A stretch of 64,000 bases of DNA from Phocaeicola dorei (lineage in GTDB: Bacteria > Bacteroidota > Bacteroidia > Bacteroidales > Bacteroidaceae). Under the pieces are notes generated by a model. That model had not been told where the DNA came from and ran no database searches. It saw only the letters and a program-made list of their open reading frames with translations. Position numbers and translations under genes: made by a program. Below, piece by piece: positions 17,443 through 26,769 of the stretch (positions within the stretch are counted from its first letter, which is position 1; each line of letters begins with the position of its first letter). Where the stretch lies: contig NZ_CP046176.1 in assembly GCF_013009555.1 (NCBI RefSeq), forward strand, positions 1,953,501 to 2,017,500, given 5' to 3'.

Positions 17443-20400
17443 ATGGAACTGAAACAACTTTTTACCTTTGCAGCAGCCTGTTCGCTGGCACTTTCGGTGT
17501 CGGCTCAAGATAGAGTACACTATACAGGCACAGAGCTGTCTAACCCTACCTATCATGACGGACAATTATCACCTGTGGTAGGAGTACACAATATTCAGGT
17601 GATGCGCGCCAACCGGGAACATCCTGCACCCGATAACGGCAATGGATGGACATACAATCATCAGTCCATGTTGGCTTATTGGAACGGACAATTCTATATG
17701 CATTATCTTTCCGATCCATCAGACGAGCATATTCCTCCCTCACAGACTTTCCTGATGACTTCAAAAGATGGATACCACTGGACAAATCCGGTGACTCTTT
17801 TCCCTATCTACCGGGTTCCCGATGGCTATACCAAGCCCGGACGCACAGACAAGGCGAAAGATCTGGATGCCATCATGCATCAGCGTGTAGGCTTCTATGT
17901 ATCAAAAAGCGGCAGATTGATAGCTATGGGAAACTATGGCGTAGCTCTGGACAAGAAAGATGACCCGAATGACGGGAACGGAATAGGCCGTGTGGTTCGC
18001 GAGATTAAGAAAGACGGTTCGTTCGGTCCCATTTATTTCATTTACTATAACCATGCGTTTAATGAAAAGAATACATCCTATCCTTATTTTAAACGCAGCA
18101 AAGACAAGGAATTTGTAAAAGCCTGTCAGGAGATTCTGGACAATCCTCGTTACCGTATGCAGTGGGTGGAGGAAGCTGATCGTAATGACCCGTTGATTCC
18201 TTTACACAAAGAATACAAAGCGTATTGTGACTATACTTTGCCCGACGGTCGTTTGGTAAGCTTGTGGAAACATGCCCTGACTTCCATCAGCGAGGATGGT
18301 GGAAATACGTGGGCGCAACCGGTGGAACGTGCGAAAGGCTTTGTTAACAGTAATGCGAAGATTTGGGGGCAGCGTTTGAGTGACGGTACATACGCCACGG
18401 TGTATAATCCTTCCGAGTTCCGTTGGCCGCTGGCTATCTCGCTCAGTAAGGACGGGCTGGAATATACGACCTTGAATTTGGTGCATGGCGAAATTACACC
18501 GATGCGTTACGGAGGTAATTATAAATCATTCGGGCCTCAGTATGTACGGGGTATTCAGGAAGGTAACGGAACTCCTCCCGATGGTGATTTGTGGGTGACT
18601 TACAGTGTGAACAAGGAGGACATGTGGGTTTCTCATATCCCTGTGCCCGTCCGCGCACATGCCAGTGCACATGCTGACGATAATTTTGCCAACTATAAAG
18701 ATTTGAATGAACTGACCGACTGGAATTTGTATTCTTTGCAGTGGGCTCCCGTATCATTGGATGGAAAATGGTTGGTGCTGCAAGATAAGGATTTGTTCGA
18801 TTATGCCCGTGTGGAGCGTAAGATACCTGCTACAAAAGAGCTTAAAGTTTCTTTCGAACTGATGGCGGAGCAGAACGATAAGGGCCTTTTGCAAATAGAA
18901 TTCCTAGATGAAAACGGTATTGCCTGTTCTCGTTTGGAATTGACTTCCGACGGACTTTTCCGTGCCAAAGGAGGTGCGCGGTTTGGTAATTTGTTGAAGT
19001 ATGAACCGGGCAAGACGTATAAGGTAGAAGTGGAGCTTTCTGTTGCTAACCGTATGGTAACCGTTTACGTGGATGGAAAGAAAGCAGGACAACGTATGTT
19101 CTTTGCTCCCGTTCCGGCCATTGAAAGAGTGATGTTCCGCACCGGAGCGCAACGGACTTATCCTACGGTGGATACCCCGGCAGACTGGTATGGCATTCTG
19201 CCGAATGCAGGTGAGCAAGAACCTTTGTGCACCTATCGTATAGCCAATTTCAAGACGACTTCTGCTGATAAGGATGCCGGTGCGGCTTTCTTGAAATATA
19301 AGGATTTCAAGCCCTACGTGGATTATTTCAACAGCATGGAGGATGAGAATATAGCCCAGGCTGTTCCCAATGCCCGCGCATCTCAATGGATGGAAGAAAA
19401 CATACCTCTTTTCGAGTGCTCTCAAAAGAACTTCGAGGAAATGTATTATTATCGTTGGTGGACGCTGCGCAAGCACATCAAGGAAACTCCGGTGGGCTAT
19501 GGTATGACCGAATTCTTGGTAAACCGTTCGTATGCCGATAAATACAATCTGATAGCTTGTGCCATCGGTCATCATATTTATGAGAGCCGCTGGTTGCGTA
19601 ACCCGGAATACTTGAATCAGATTATCCATACTTGGTATCGGGGTAACGAAGGAGGCCCGATGGCCAAAATGACCAAGTTTAGCTCGTGGAATGCGGATGC
19701 GGTACTGGGACGTTACATGGTCGATGGAAACAAGGAATTCTTGTTGGATATGGTAAAGGATTTGGAAGCGGAATATGCCCGTTGGGAAAAGACAAACCGC
19801 CTGTCCAATGGACTTTACTGGCAGGGAGATGTGCAGGATGGCATGGAGGAATCTATCAGTGGAGGTCGTCGTAAGCAATATGCCCGTCCTACTATCAACA
19901 GTTATATGTATGGCAACGCCAAAGCGCTCTCTCTTATCGGCATCATGACAGGAGATGAGGGCATGGCCATGAAATATGGATTGAAAGCCGACTCCATTAA
20001 AACGTTGGTACAGGATAAGTTGTGGAACACAGACCACCATTTCTTTGAAACGATGCGTGGAGATGCGTCCGCCGAGGTACGCGAGGCTATCGGCTATATC
20101 CCTTGGTATTTCAATTTGCCGGATGCTTCTTCCCAATACGATGTGGCATGGAAGGAAGTGATGGACGAGAAAGGTTTTTCCGCACCTTACGGACTTACCA
20201 CTGCCGAGCGCCGTCATCCTGAGTTCCGTACGCATGGCGTAGGTAAGTGTGAATGGGATGGGGCCATCTGGCCGTTTGCATCTGCACAGACTTTGACTGC
20301 AATGGCCAATTTCATGAATAATTATCCTCAGACTGTATTGACAGACAGCGTGTATTTCCATCAAATGGAACGCTATGTGGAGTCGCAACATCATCGTGGG

Positions 20401-20754
20401 CGTCCCTACATCGGCGAGTATCTGGATGAGGTAACCGGTTATTGGTTGAAAGGGGATCAGGAACGCAGCCGTTATTACAATCATTCTACTTTTAATGATT
20501 TGATGATTACCGGTTTGATAGGACTCCGTCCGCGCATGGATAACACAGTGGAGGTGAATCCGTTGATTCCCGAAGGAAAATGGGATTATTTCTGTTTGGA
20601 TAATGTGTTGTATCATGGCCGTAACCTCACTATTTTGTGGGATAAGGACGGCAGCCGTTACCAGCGTGGAAAAGGTCTGCATATCTATGTGGATGGAAAG
20701 GAAGTAGGACATGCCGATACATTGACCCGTGTTCTTTGTGAGAATGTGCTATAA
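17443..20754 (+). CDS. Bimodular GH143/GH142-like glycosidase (rhamnogalacturonan II)
   Basis: 1103 residues with a signal peptide ending SVSAQD. The N-terminal ~400 residues look like a sialidase-type propeller (repeated SKDG / SEDGGNTW motifs), followed by a concanavalin-like sandwich (about 410-620) and a C-terminal alpha/alpha barrel (about 650-1050). The order and size match the B. thetaiotaomicron BT1020-type enzyme, in which GH143 removes Dha (2-keto-3-deoxy-D-lyxo-heptulosaric acid) and GH142 is a beta-L-arabinofuranosidase acting on RG-II. First gene of a four-gene run whose composition matches BT1020-BT1017. Family assignment rests on layout and remembered homology. Confidence 0.75.
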   Translation: MELKQLFTFAAACSLALSVSAQDRVHYTGTELSNPTYHDGQLSPVVGVHNIQVMRANREHPAPDNGNGWTYNHQSMLAYWNGQFYMHYLSDPSDEHIPPSQTFLMTSKDGYHWTNPVTLFPIYRVPDGYTKPGRTDKAKDLDAIMHQRVGFYVSKSGRLIAMGNYGVALDKKDDPNDGNGIGRVVREIKKDGSFGPIYFIYYNHAFNEKNTSYPYFKRSKDKEFVKACQEILDNPRYRMQWVEEADRNDPLIPLHKEYKAYCDYTLPDGRLVSLWKHALTSISEDGGNTWAQPVERAKGFVNSNAKIWGQRLSDGTYATVYNPSEFRWPLAISLSKDGLEYTTLNLVHGEITPMRYGGNYKSFGPQYVRGIQEGNGTPPDGDLWVTYSVNKEDMWVSHIPVPVRAHASAHADDNFANYKDLNELTDWNLYSLQWAPVSLDGKWLVLQDKDLFDYARVERKIPATKELKVSFELMAEQNDKGLLQIEFLDENGIACSRLELTSDGLFRAKGGARFGNLLKYEPGKTYKVEVELSVANRMVTVYVDGKKAGQRMFFAPVPAIERVMFRTGAQRTYPTVDTPADWYGILPNAGEQEPLCTYRIANFKTTSADKDAGAAFLKYKDFKPYVDYFNSMEDENIAQAVPNARASQWMEENIPLFECSQKNFEEMYYYRWWTLRKHIKETPVGYGMTEFLVNRSYADKYNLIACAIGHHIYESRWLRNPEYLNQIIHTWYRGNEGGPMAKMTKFSSWNADAVLGRYMVDGNKEFLLDMVKDLEAEYARWEKTNRLSNGLYWQGDVQDGMEESISGGRRKQYARPTINSYMYGNAKALSLIGIMTGDEGMAMKYGLKADSIKTLVQDKLWNTDHHFFETMRGDASAEVREAIGYIPWYFNLPDASSQYDVAWKEVMDEKGFSAPYGLTTAERRHPEFRTHGVGKCEWDGAIWPFASAQTLTAMANFMNNYPQTVLTDSVYFHQMERYVESQHHRGRPYIGEYLDEVTGYWLKGDQERSRYYNHSTFNDLMITGLIGLRPRMDNTVEVNPLIPEGKWDYFCLDNVLYHGRNLTILWDKDGSRYQRGKGLHIYVDGKEVGHADTLTRVLCENVL

Positions 20755-20805
20755 TTTTGAATAAAGGGGATGTCTTAAGATAATAAATAGACTGTTGAAA
20801 GAAAA

Positions 20806-23562
20806 ATGAATTACAGAAAATTCTTAATAGCCGCTTTGTTAGTTATGTCTTTCTCCGTGCAGGCGAAAGACATAACTATTACTCGCCTGACGTGTGAGAT
20901 GCGCGAAGGAAGAGTGACCATCTCTGATGCCCCTCGTTTGGGATGGCAGATGAGTTCGCCGGAAAATGGCACGCGGCAGACTGCTTATGAGATAGAGGTT
21001 CGGGATGTATGGGCAGGAAAAGTAGTCTGGAACAGCGGCAAAGTAAAATCCGCTCGAAGCCAGTTGGTTTCTTGTGCGGATGCGGCCTTGGAGAAGGACA
21101 GGCATTATACTTGGCGTGTCCGTGTCTGGGATGAGGCTGATACGCCTTCGGCATGGAGTGCCCCCTCTGATTTCAGTATCCTGACTTCCGAAGCAGCTTT
21201 CGCCGGCAGTGAATGGATTGGGGCCATTACCCGTAAGGATGCCCGCATACCCGAAGGCCGGAAATATCATGGCAGTGAGCTGAAAAAGCCTGAGGCAAAG
21301 GCCGCTTGGGCTGCTGTGGATACTTTGGCAAAGAAAAGTATTTATCTGCGTCGCGAGTTCCATGTGGCAAAGAAAGTGAAAGACGCCACAGCGTATGTAT
21401 GTGGCTTGGGCTTTTATGAATTTTCGCTGAATGGAGAAAAAGTGGGAGACAGCGAATTTGCCCCCCTTTGGAGCGACTATGACAAAAGTGTCTATTATAA
21501 TACTTATGATGTCACCTCGCAAGTGAAGAAAGGCGGTAACGCTATCGGAGTCCTGCTGGGAAATGGATTTTACAATGTGCAAGGCGGCCGCTATCGTAAA
21601 CTGCAAATCAGTTTCGGCGCTCCCACGCTTCGTTTCCGGATGGTGGTGAATTATGAAGACGGAACCAGTGAAACGATTGTTTCCGGAAAGGACTGGAAGT
21701 ACGATTTCAGTCCCGTACTGTTCAATTGCATCTATGGCGGAGAAGATTATGACGCTCGCCGTGAGCAGAAAGGCTGGAACATGTTCGGTTTTAAAGAGCA
21801 GGATTGGCGTCCTGTCGTGATTCAGGAAGCCCCCAAAGGGGTGCTTCGTCCGCAGATAGCGCAACCGGTGAAGATTATGGAGCGTTATGATATCCGGAAA
21901 GTGACCAAGCTCACCGCTGAACAGATAACAGCTGCCTGCAAGTCAACCAAACGGACAGTAGATCCGTCTGCCTTTGTGCTGGATATGGGACAGAACCTGG
22001 CCGGTTTCCCCGAAATTACCGTCCGTGGAAAGAAAGGGCAGAAAATAACTCTGCTTGTATCCGAATCCCTGACGGATGAAGGAGCTTGCAATCAGCGTCA
22101 GACCGGCAGACAACATTATTATGAATATACCCTGAAAGGGGAAGGAGTGGAAACTTGGCATCCTCGTTTTTCTTACTATGGTTTCCGGTATATTCAGGTG
22201 GAAGGCGCTGTGCTGAAAGGGCAAAAAAACACCTTGCATCTTCCGGTGATCCAGAAGATACAATCGTGCTTTGTTTATAATTCGGCTCCTAAGGTATCCA
22301 CATTCCAATGTTCCAATCGTATATTCAATGAGGCCCATCGGCTGATAGAGAAGGCGGTGCGAAGCAATATGCAGTCCGTGTTTACCGATTGTCCTCATCG
22401 CGAGAAACTGGGTTGGTTGGAACAAGATCATTTGTGTGGTCCCGGTTTGCTTTACAATTATGATTTGACAGGCTTTCTTCCTCAGACTCTTCAGAACATA
22501 GCCGATGCACAGCATGCCAATGGCGCGGTTCCTACCACTGCTCCGGAATATGTGGTGTTCGAGGGTCCCGGTATGGATGCTTTTGCCGAATCTCCCGAAT
22601 GGGGATGTACCTTTGTGGTATTGCCTTTCATGTATTATGAAACGTATGGGGATGATTCATTGATTAGAAAATACTATAACGGAATGCGCCGTTACATTGA
22701 TTATATGACTACCCGTGCCAATGATGGAATCGTTTCTTTCGGACTGGGCGATTGGTATGATTATGGAGATTTCCGGGCCGGATTTTCTCGTAATACGCCT
22801 GTTCCTTTAGTAGCTACCGCCCATTATTATATGGTTGTTCGCTATTTGGTGGAGGCGGCACGTATGCTGGATAATAGGTATGATGTAGCATATTACACTC
22901 ATTTGGGTGAAGAAATTAATAAAGCATTCCATCGGGAGTTTTATCATAAGGATACTCGTCAGTATGGTACGGGAAGTCAGTGCAGTAATGCCCTGCCGTT
23001 GTTTCTCGGAATGGTTCCTGCCGAAGATAAACAGGCGGTACTTGATAACTTGGTAGCGGATATAAAACGTCATGGTAACCGGCTGACTACTGGTGATGTG
23101 GGAAATCGTTATTTGTTCCAGACACTAGCCCGTAACGGACTGAATGAGCTGATGTACACCATGCATAACCATGAAGAGGCCCCGGGGTATGGTTTCCAAC
23201 TGAAATTTGGAGCTACCACGCTGACCGAGCAATGGGATCCGCGACAAGGTTCTTCGTGGAATCACTTTATGATGGGGCAGATTGATGAATGGTTCTTCAA
23301 CTCGCTGGCGGGTATCCGCACCGTTGAGGGAAAACCGGGAATGAAGGAAATAGAAATACGTCCCCGTCCGGTAGGCGATTTGACATACGTCCGGGCTTCG
23401 ACTGAAACTCTCTATGGAAAGGTTGCAGTAGACTGGACACGCGAGAATGGAGTCTTTACATTGAAAGTAACGATACCTGTAGGGTGTACGGCACGCGTAT
23501 TCCTTCCCGATGAGAAAGAGCCGAAGATAGTGGAAAGCGGAACTTATTCTTTTAAGAAATAA
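20806..23562 (+). CDS. GH78 alpha-L-rhamnosidase
   Basis: 918 residues, signal peptide MNYRKFLIAALLVMSFSVQA. Domain order is typical of GH78: fibronectin-like N domain (about 25-130), a jelly-roll rhamnose-binding domain (about 135-340), an (alpha/alpha)6 catalytic barrel (about 490-830) with FTDCPHREKLGWLEQDHLC, a conserved GH78 segment carrying the candidate acidic residues, and a C-terminal beta domain. Removes terminal alpha-L-rhamnose, here presumably from RG-II side chains. 51 bases after the upstream glycosidase, same operon. Confidence 0.9.
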   Translation: MNYRKFLIAALLVMSFSVQAKDITITRLTCEMREGRVTISDAPRLGWQMSSPENGTRQTAYEIEVRDVWAGKVVWNSGKVKSARSQLVSCADAALEKDRHYTWRVRVWDEADTPSAWSAPSDFSILTSEAAFAGSEWIGAITRKDARIPEGRKYHGSELKKPEAKAAWAAVDTLAKKSIYLRREFHVAKKVKDATAYVCGLGFYEFSLNGEKVGDSEFAPLWSDYDKSVYYNTYDVTSQVKKGGNAIGVLLGNGFYNVQGGRYRKLQISFGAPTLRFRMVVNYEDGTSETIVSGKDWKYDFSPVLFNCIYGGEDYDARREQKGWNMFGFKEQDWRPVVIQEAPKGVLRPQIAQPVKIMERYDIRKVTKLTAEQITAACKSTKRTVDPSAFVLDMGQNLAGFPEITVRGKKGQKITLLVSESLTDEGACNQRQTGRQHYYEYTLKGEGVETWHPRFSYYGFRYIQVEGAVLKGQKNTLHLPVIQKIQSCFVYNSAPKVSTFQCSNRIFNEAHRLIEKAVRSNMQSVFTDCPHREKLGWLEQDHLCGPGLLYNYDLTGFLPQTLQNIADAQHANGAVPTTAPEYVVFEGPGMDAFAESPEWGCTFVVLPFMYYETYGDDSLIRKYYNGMRRYIDYMTTRANDGIVSFGLGDWYDYGDFRAGFSRNTPVPLVATAHYYMVVRYLVEAARMLDNRYDVAYYTHLGEEINKAFHREFYHKDTRQYGTGSQCSNALPLFLGMVPAEDKQAVLDNLVADIKRHGNRLTTGDVGNRYLFQTLARNGLNELMYTMHNHEEAPGYGFQLKFGATTLTEQWDPRQGSSWNHFMMGQIDEWFFNSLAGIRTVEGKPGMKEIEIRPRPVGDLTYVRASTETLYGKVAVDWTRENGVFTLKVTIPVGCTARVFLPDEKEPKIVESGTYSFKK

Positions 23563-23618
23563 ACGCAGCTTTCATAGGAAAAGCCCCCTGGGGTGTTTGG
23601 TAAAACTAAAATCAACTA

Positions 23619-24959
23619 ATGAACGATATGAATAAACGTACCTTTTTAAGTCTGTTGCTATGTGTTTGCAGTTTGTCTTTTCTGCATGCCGAGCGTGTGG
23701 ATATGCAGCAAGCCGGTGCCGATATACAAGGCCGGAAATTAAACACGGCATTGATTAATTCTACCATCGACCGCTTGAATGCCAATGGTGGCGGAACACT
23801 CTTTTTCCCCGCAGGAACTTATCTCACCGGTTCCATCCACATGAAAAGTAATATTACATTAGAATTGGAAGCAGGAGCCACCTTGAAATTCTCGGAGAAC
23901 TTTGACGACTTCCTCCCTTATGTGGAAGTGCGTCACGAGGGAATCATGATGAAAAGTTTCCAACCGTTGATTTACGCCGTGGATGCAGAAAATATTACCA
24001 TCAAGGGAGAAGGAACTCTGGATGGACAAGGTAAGGCATGGTGGACTGAATTTTTCCGTGTACTGGTAGACCTTAGAGATAACGGCAAGAGAAACATCAA
24101 CAAGTACCAGCCCATGTTCGAGAAGGAAAACGACCTGAAAGCCCTTTACGCTGAAACCAATGAAGACTGGCATGGCACACTGGACCGTCGCTTTTTCCGT
24201 CCTCCTTTCATACATCCCATCCGTTGTAAGAATGTACGGGTAGAGGGCGTGAAGATTATCAACTCTCCCTTCTGGACTGTAAATCCTGAATTTTGCGACA
24301 ATGTGACTATTAAAGGCATTACCATCCACAATGTGCCTTCCCCCAACACGGATGGCATCAACCCCGAGTCTTGTAAGAATGTACACATCAGTGACTGCCA
24401 CATTTCGGTAGGCGATGACTGCATCACCATCAAATCCGGACGTGACTTGCAAGCGCGTAAACTGGGCGTTCCTTGCGAGAATATCACCATTACCAATTGC
24501 ACCATGTTGAGCGGACACGGTGGTGTGGTTATCGGCAGCGAGATGAGTGGGGGAGTGAAGAAAGTGACCATCAGCAATTGTGTCTTTGATGGTACAGACC
24601 GAGGGATTCGTCTGAAATCCACTCGTGGCCGCGGAGGCATTGTGGAGGATATCCGTGTAAGCAATATTGTGATGAGTAATATCAAGAAAGAAGCTATTGT
24701 TCTCAATCTGAAATATAGCAAGATGCCTGCCGAACCGAAGAGTGACCGCACTCCGGAATTTCGTAACATCTATGTTTCGGGTGTGACGGTCCGTGATGTG
24801 AATACCCCCATTATGGTGGTGGGCCTGCCCGAAGCGCCTATTACCGGTATTGTGATGCGTGATGTGTATATTCAGAATGCCAAGCAACGCTGTGTCTTTG
24901 AAGATTGTAAGGACTTGGTGCTGGATGATGTGTATGTGGATGGTAAAGAAATAAAATAG
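23619..24959 (+). CDS. GH28 polygalacturonase-type glycosidase
   Basis: 446 residues with a signal peptide, a right-handed parallel beta-helix. The GH28 catalytic set is intact: SPNTDGINPES, VGDDCITIKSG, SGHGGVVIGSEM and the RLKSTRGRGG substrate-binding motif. In the equivalent RG-II locus the GH28 enzyme is an exo-alpha-galacturonidase. Start at 23619 or the ATG three codons later cannot be separated. Followed after 8 bases by the esterase gene. Confidence 0.92.
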   Translation: MNDMNKRTFLSLLLCVCSLSFLHAERVDMQQAGADIQGRKLNTALINSTIDRLNANGGGTLFFPAGTYLTGSIHMKSNITLELEAGATLKFSENFDDFLPYVEVRHEGIMMKSFQPLIYAVDAENITIKGEGTLDGQGKAWWTEFFRVLVDLRDNGKRNINKYQPMFEKENDLKALYAETNEDWHGTLDRRFFRPPFIHPIRCKNVRVEGVKIINSPFWTVNPEFCDNVTIKGITIHNVPSPNTDGINPESCKNVHISDCHISVGDDCITIKSGRDLQARKLGVPCENITITNCTMLSGHGGVVIGSEMSGGVKKVTISNCVFDGTDRGIRLKSTRGRGGIVEDIRVSNIVMSNIKKEAIVLNLKYSKMPAEPKSDRTPEFRNIYVSGVTVRDVNTPIMVVGLPEAPITGIVMRDVYIQNAKQRCVFEDCKDLVLDDVYVDGKEIK

Positions 24960-24967
24960 ACTGCCCG

Positions 24968-26308
24968 ATGAAAAAACAGATGCTTTTGTGCATGGCGGCA
25001 CTCTCTTTTTCCGCTGTGTCTGCACAAACTTATGAAACCCGGTTCGCACGTCCGTTATCCGATGTGTTGAATGACGTTGCCGCCCGTTTCCAGGTCCGCT
25101 TGAAGTATGATATTGATACGGTGGGGCGTATCCTTCCGTATGCCGATTTCCGTATCCGTCCCTATTCATTGGAAGAAACCTTGACCAATGTGCTTTCTCC
25201 TTTCGATTATAAATTCGTGAAGCAAAGTGATACCGTGTACAAGTTGAAACCATACGAGTATGCACGCCGCACGGATGTTGATGGAGAAAAAATGTTGTCA
25301 TATCTTAGTGGCTTGTATACTGATAAAGATCAGTGGGAACAGCGCAGGGAGATACTCCGAAAGGAAGTGCGCCAACGTCTGGGATTGGATGATATGCTGA
25401 AAGGAACAGTGAAGGATGCAAAGCCTATTCTCTCGAAAGTACGGAAATTCGATGGATATACCGTGCAGAATTTTGCATTGGAGACCTTGCCGGGGCTTTA
25501 TGTTTGCGGTTCGGTTTATGCACCGCGTTCCAAAGGTAAACATGCACTTATTATTTGCCCCAATGGCCATTTTGGACAGGGACGTTACCGGAAGGACCAA
25601 CAGCAACGTATGGCTACATTGGCGCGTATGGGGGCTATTTGTGTGGATTATGACTTGTATGGATGGGGTGAATCCGCCTTGCAGGTGGGTGCGGAAGCGC
25701 ACCATACCAGTGATGCGCACACCATTCAGGCTATGAACGGATTGCTGATACTGGATGATATGCTGGCAAATCGTAAAGATATAGATCCTGCACGCATCGG
25801 CGTGAACGGTGGTTCCGGCGGAGGAACGCAGACGGTGTTGCTTACCGTTTTGGACGACCGTTTTACAGCTGCTGCCCCTGTGGTCAGTCTGGCTTCTCAC
25901 TTTGATGGCGGTTGCCCGTGTGAAAGTGGCAAGCCCATCCAGCTGGCAGGTGGAGGAACTTGCAATGCGGAACTGGCCGCCCTGTTTGCTCCGCGTCCCA
26001 TGCTGGTGGTTTCCGACGGAGGAGACTGGACAGCCACGGTTCCTCGTTTGGAATATCCTTACTTGCAACGCATCTACGGTTTTTATGGTGCGACGGACAA
26101 GGTGAGCAATGTACATTTGCCGCAAGAACGTCATGATTTCGGTCCGAACAAGCGGAATGCGGTTTATGATTTCTTTATAGACGTGTTCGGCCTTGACCGG
26201 AGAATGCTGGATGAAAGTAAAGTAACCATTGAATCGGAAAACGCATTGAAGAGCTTTGGTGAGAAAGGTGAGAAACTGCCAGCCGGAGCCTTAAGATATA
26301 AAGAATGA
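24968..26308 (+). CDS. CE19-like pectin methylesterase with STN-like N-terminal domain
   Basis: 446 residues with a signal peptide ending VSAQT. Residues about 24-100 resemble a secretin/TonB short N-terminal (STN) domain (LSDVLNDVAARFQVRLKYD...TLTNVLSPFDYKF). The rest is an alpha/beta hydrolase with the nucleophile elbow GVNGGSGGGTQT and a late histidine in LPQERHDFGPNKR. The architecture and locus position match BT1017, the RG-II pectin methylesterase that founded CE19. It would remove methyl esters from galacturonate so that GH28 and others can act. Last gene before a strong terminator. Confidence 0.8.
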   Translation: MKKQMLLCMAALSFSAVSAQTYETRFARPLSDVLNDVAARFQVRLKYDIDTVGRILPYADFRIRPYSLEETLTNVLSPFDYKFVKQSDTVYKLKPYEYARRTDVDGEKMLSYLSGLYTDKDQWEQRREILRKEVRQRLGLDDMLKGTVKDAKPILSKVRKFDGYTVQNFALETLPGLYVCGSVYAPRSKGKHALIICPNGHFGQGRYRKDQQQRMATLARMGAICVDYDLYGWGESALQVGAEAHHTSDAHTIQAMNGLLILDDMLANRKDIDPARIGVNGGSGGGTQTVLLTVLDDRFTAAAPVVSLASHFDGGCPCESGKPIQLAGGGTCNAELAALFAPRPMLVVSDGGDWTATVPRLEYPYLQRIYGFYGATDKVSNVHLPQERHDFGPNKRNAVYDFFIDVFGLDRRMLDESKVTIESENALKSFGEKGEKLPAGALRYKE

Positions 26309-26348
26309 TTTTGTCGTTTATTTATTAGGTTAAGAGTTAGTGTAGAAT

Positions 26349-26395
26349 CTCCCTCTTGCATAGCCTGTGAAGGTGAGCAAGGGGGAGTTTTTTTT
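26349..26395 (+). terminator. Rho-independent terminator of the pectin operon
   Basis: CTCCCTCTTGC (26349-26359) pairs with GCAAGGGGGAG (26377-26387), one G-U pair, and is followed by eight T. Confidence 0.8.
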
Positions 26396-26440
26396 AGGTA
26401 TGGGGGTTAATACTTTTTGTCGGGTATATCAGGTCTTGTC

Positions 26441-26560
26441 ATGCGGACTGTTAAGTCTTTTTGTGCGGACTGTTACTATAGTCTTCGGCAGTGGACCGTA
26501 CAGTCTGCTACAGTGGACTGTACGGTCTGCCGTAGTGAAACATACGGACTACTGTCGTAG
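26441..26560. repeat. Palindrome-rich intergenic tract
   Basis: A run of related words built on CGGACTGT, GGACTGT and their complements. Two 12-base arms, GACCGTACAGTC (26494-26505) and GACTGTACGGTC (26516-26527), are exact complements; each is also nearly self-palindromic. CGGACTG recurs at 26444 and 26466, and CGGACT/AGTCTG-like words continue to 26563. No gene is present between 26309 and 26769. Function unknown. Confidence 0.6.
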
Positions 26561-26769
26561 TCTGTAAAAGGTAACCGTAAGAAATGCTTTAATGGTACTG
26601 AAAAAAAGACTTAATGGAGCTGAAGCGATGAATTAACTCTGCATTTATGTTATAATCATCTTTAATTCCCCATCCTTGTGGCGCTTTCGGTCGTTTTCTT
26701 GTTTATAGTTGCGGATTCAAACCGGTTTCTACATTGGATTTCAGCCGGATATAATGGAAGAAGCGGAGG

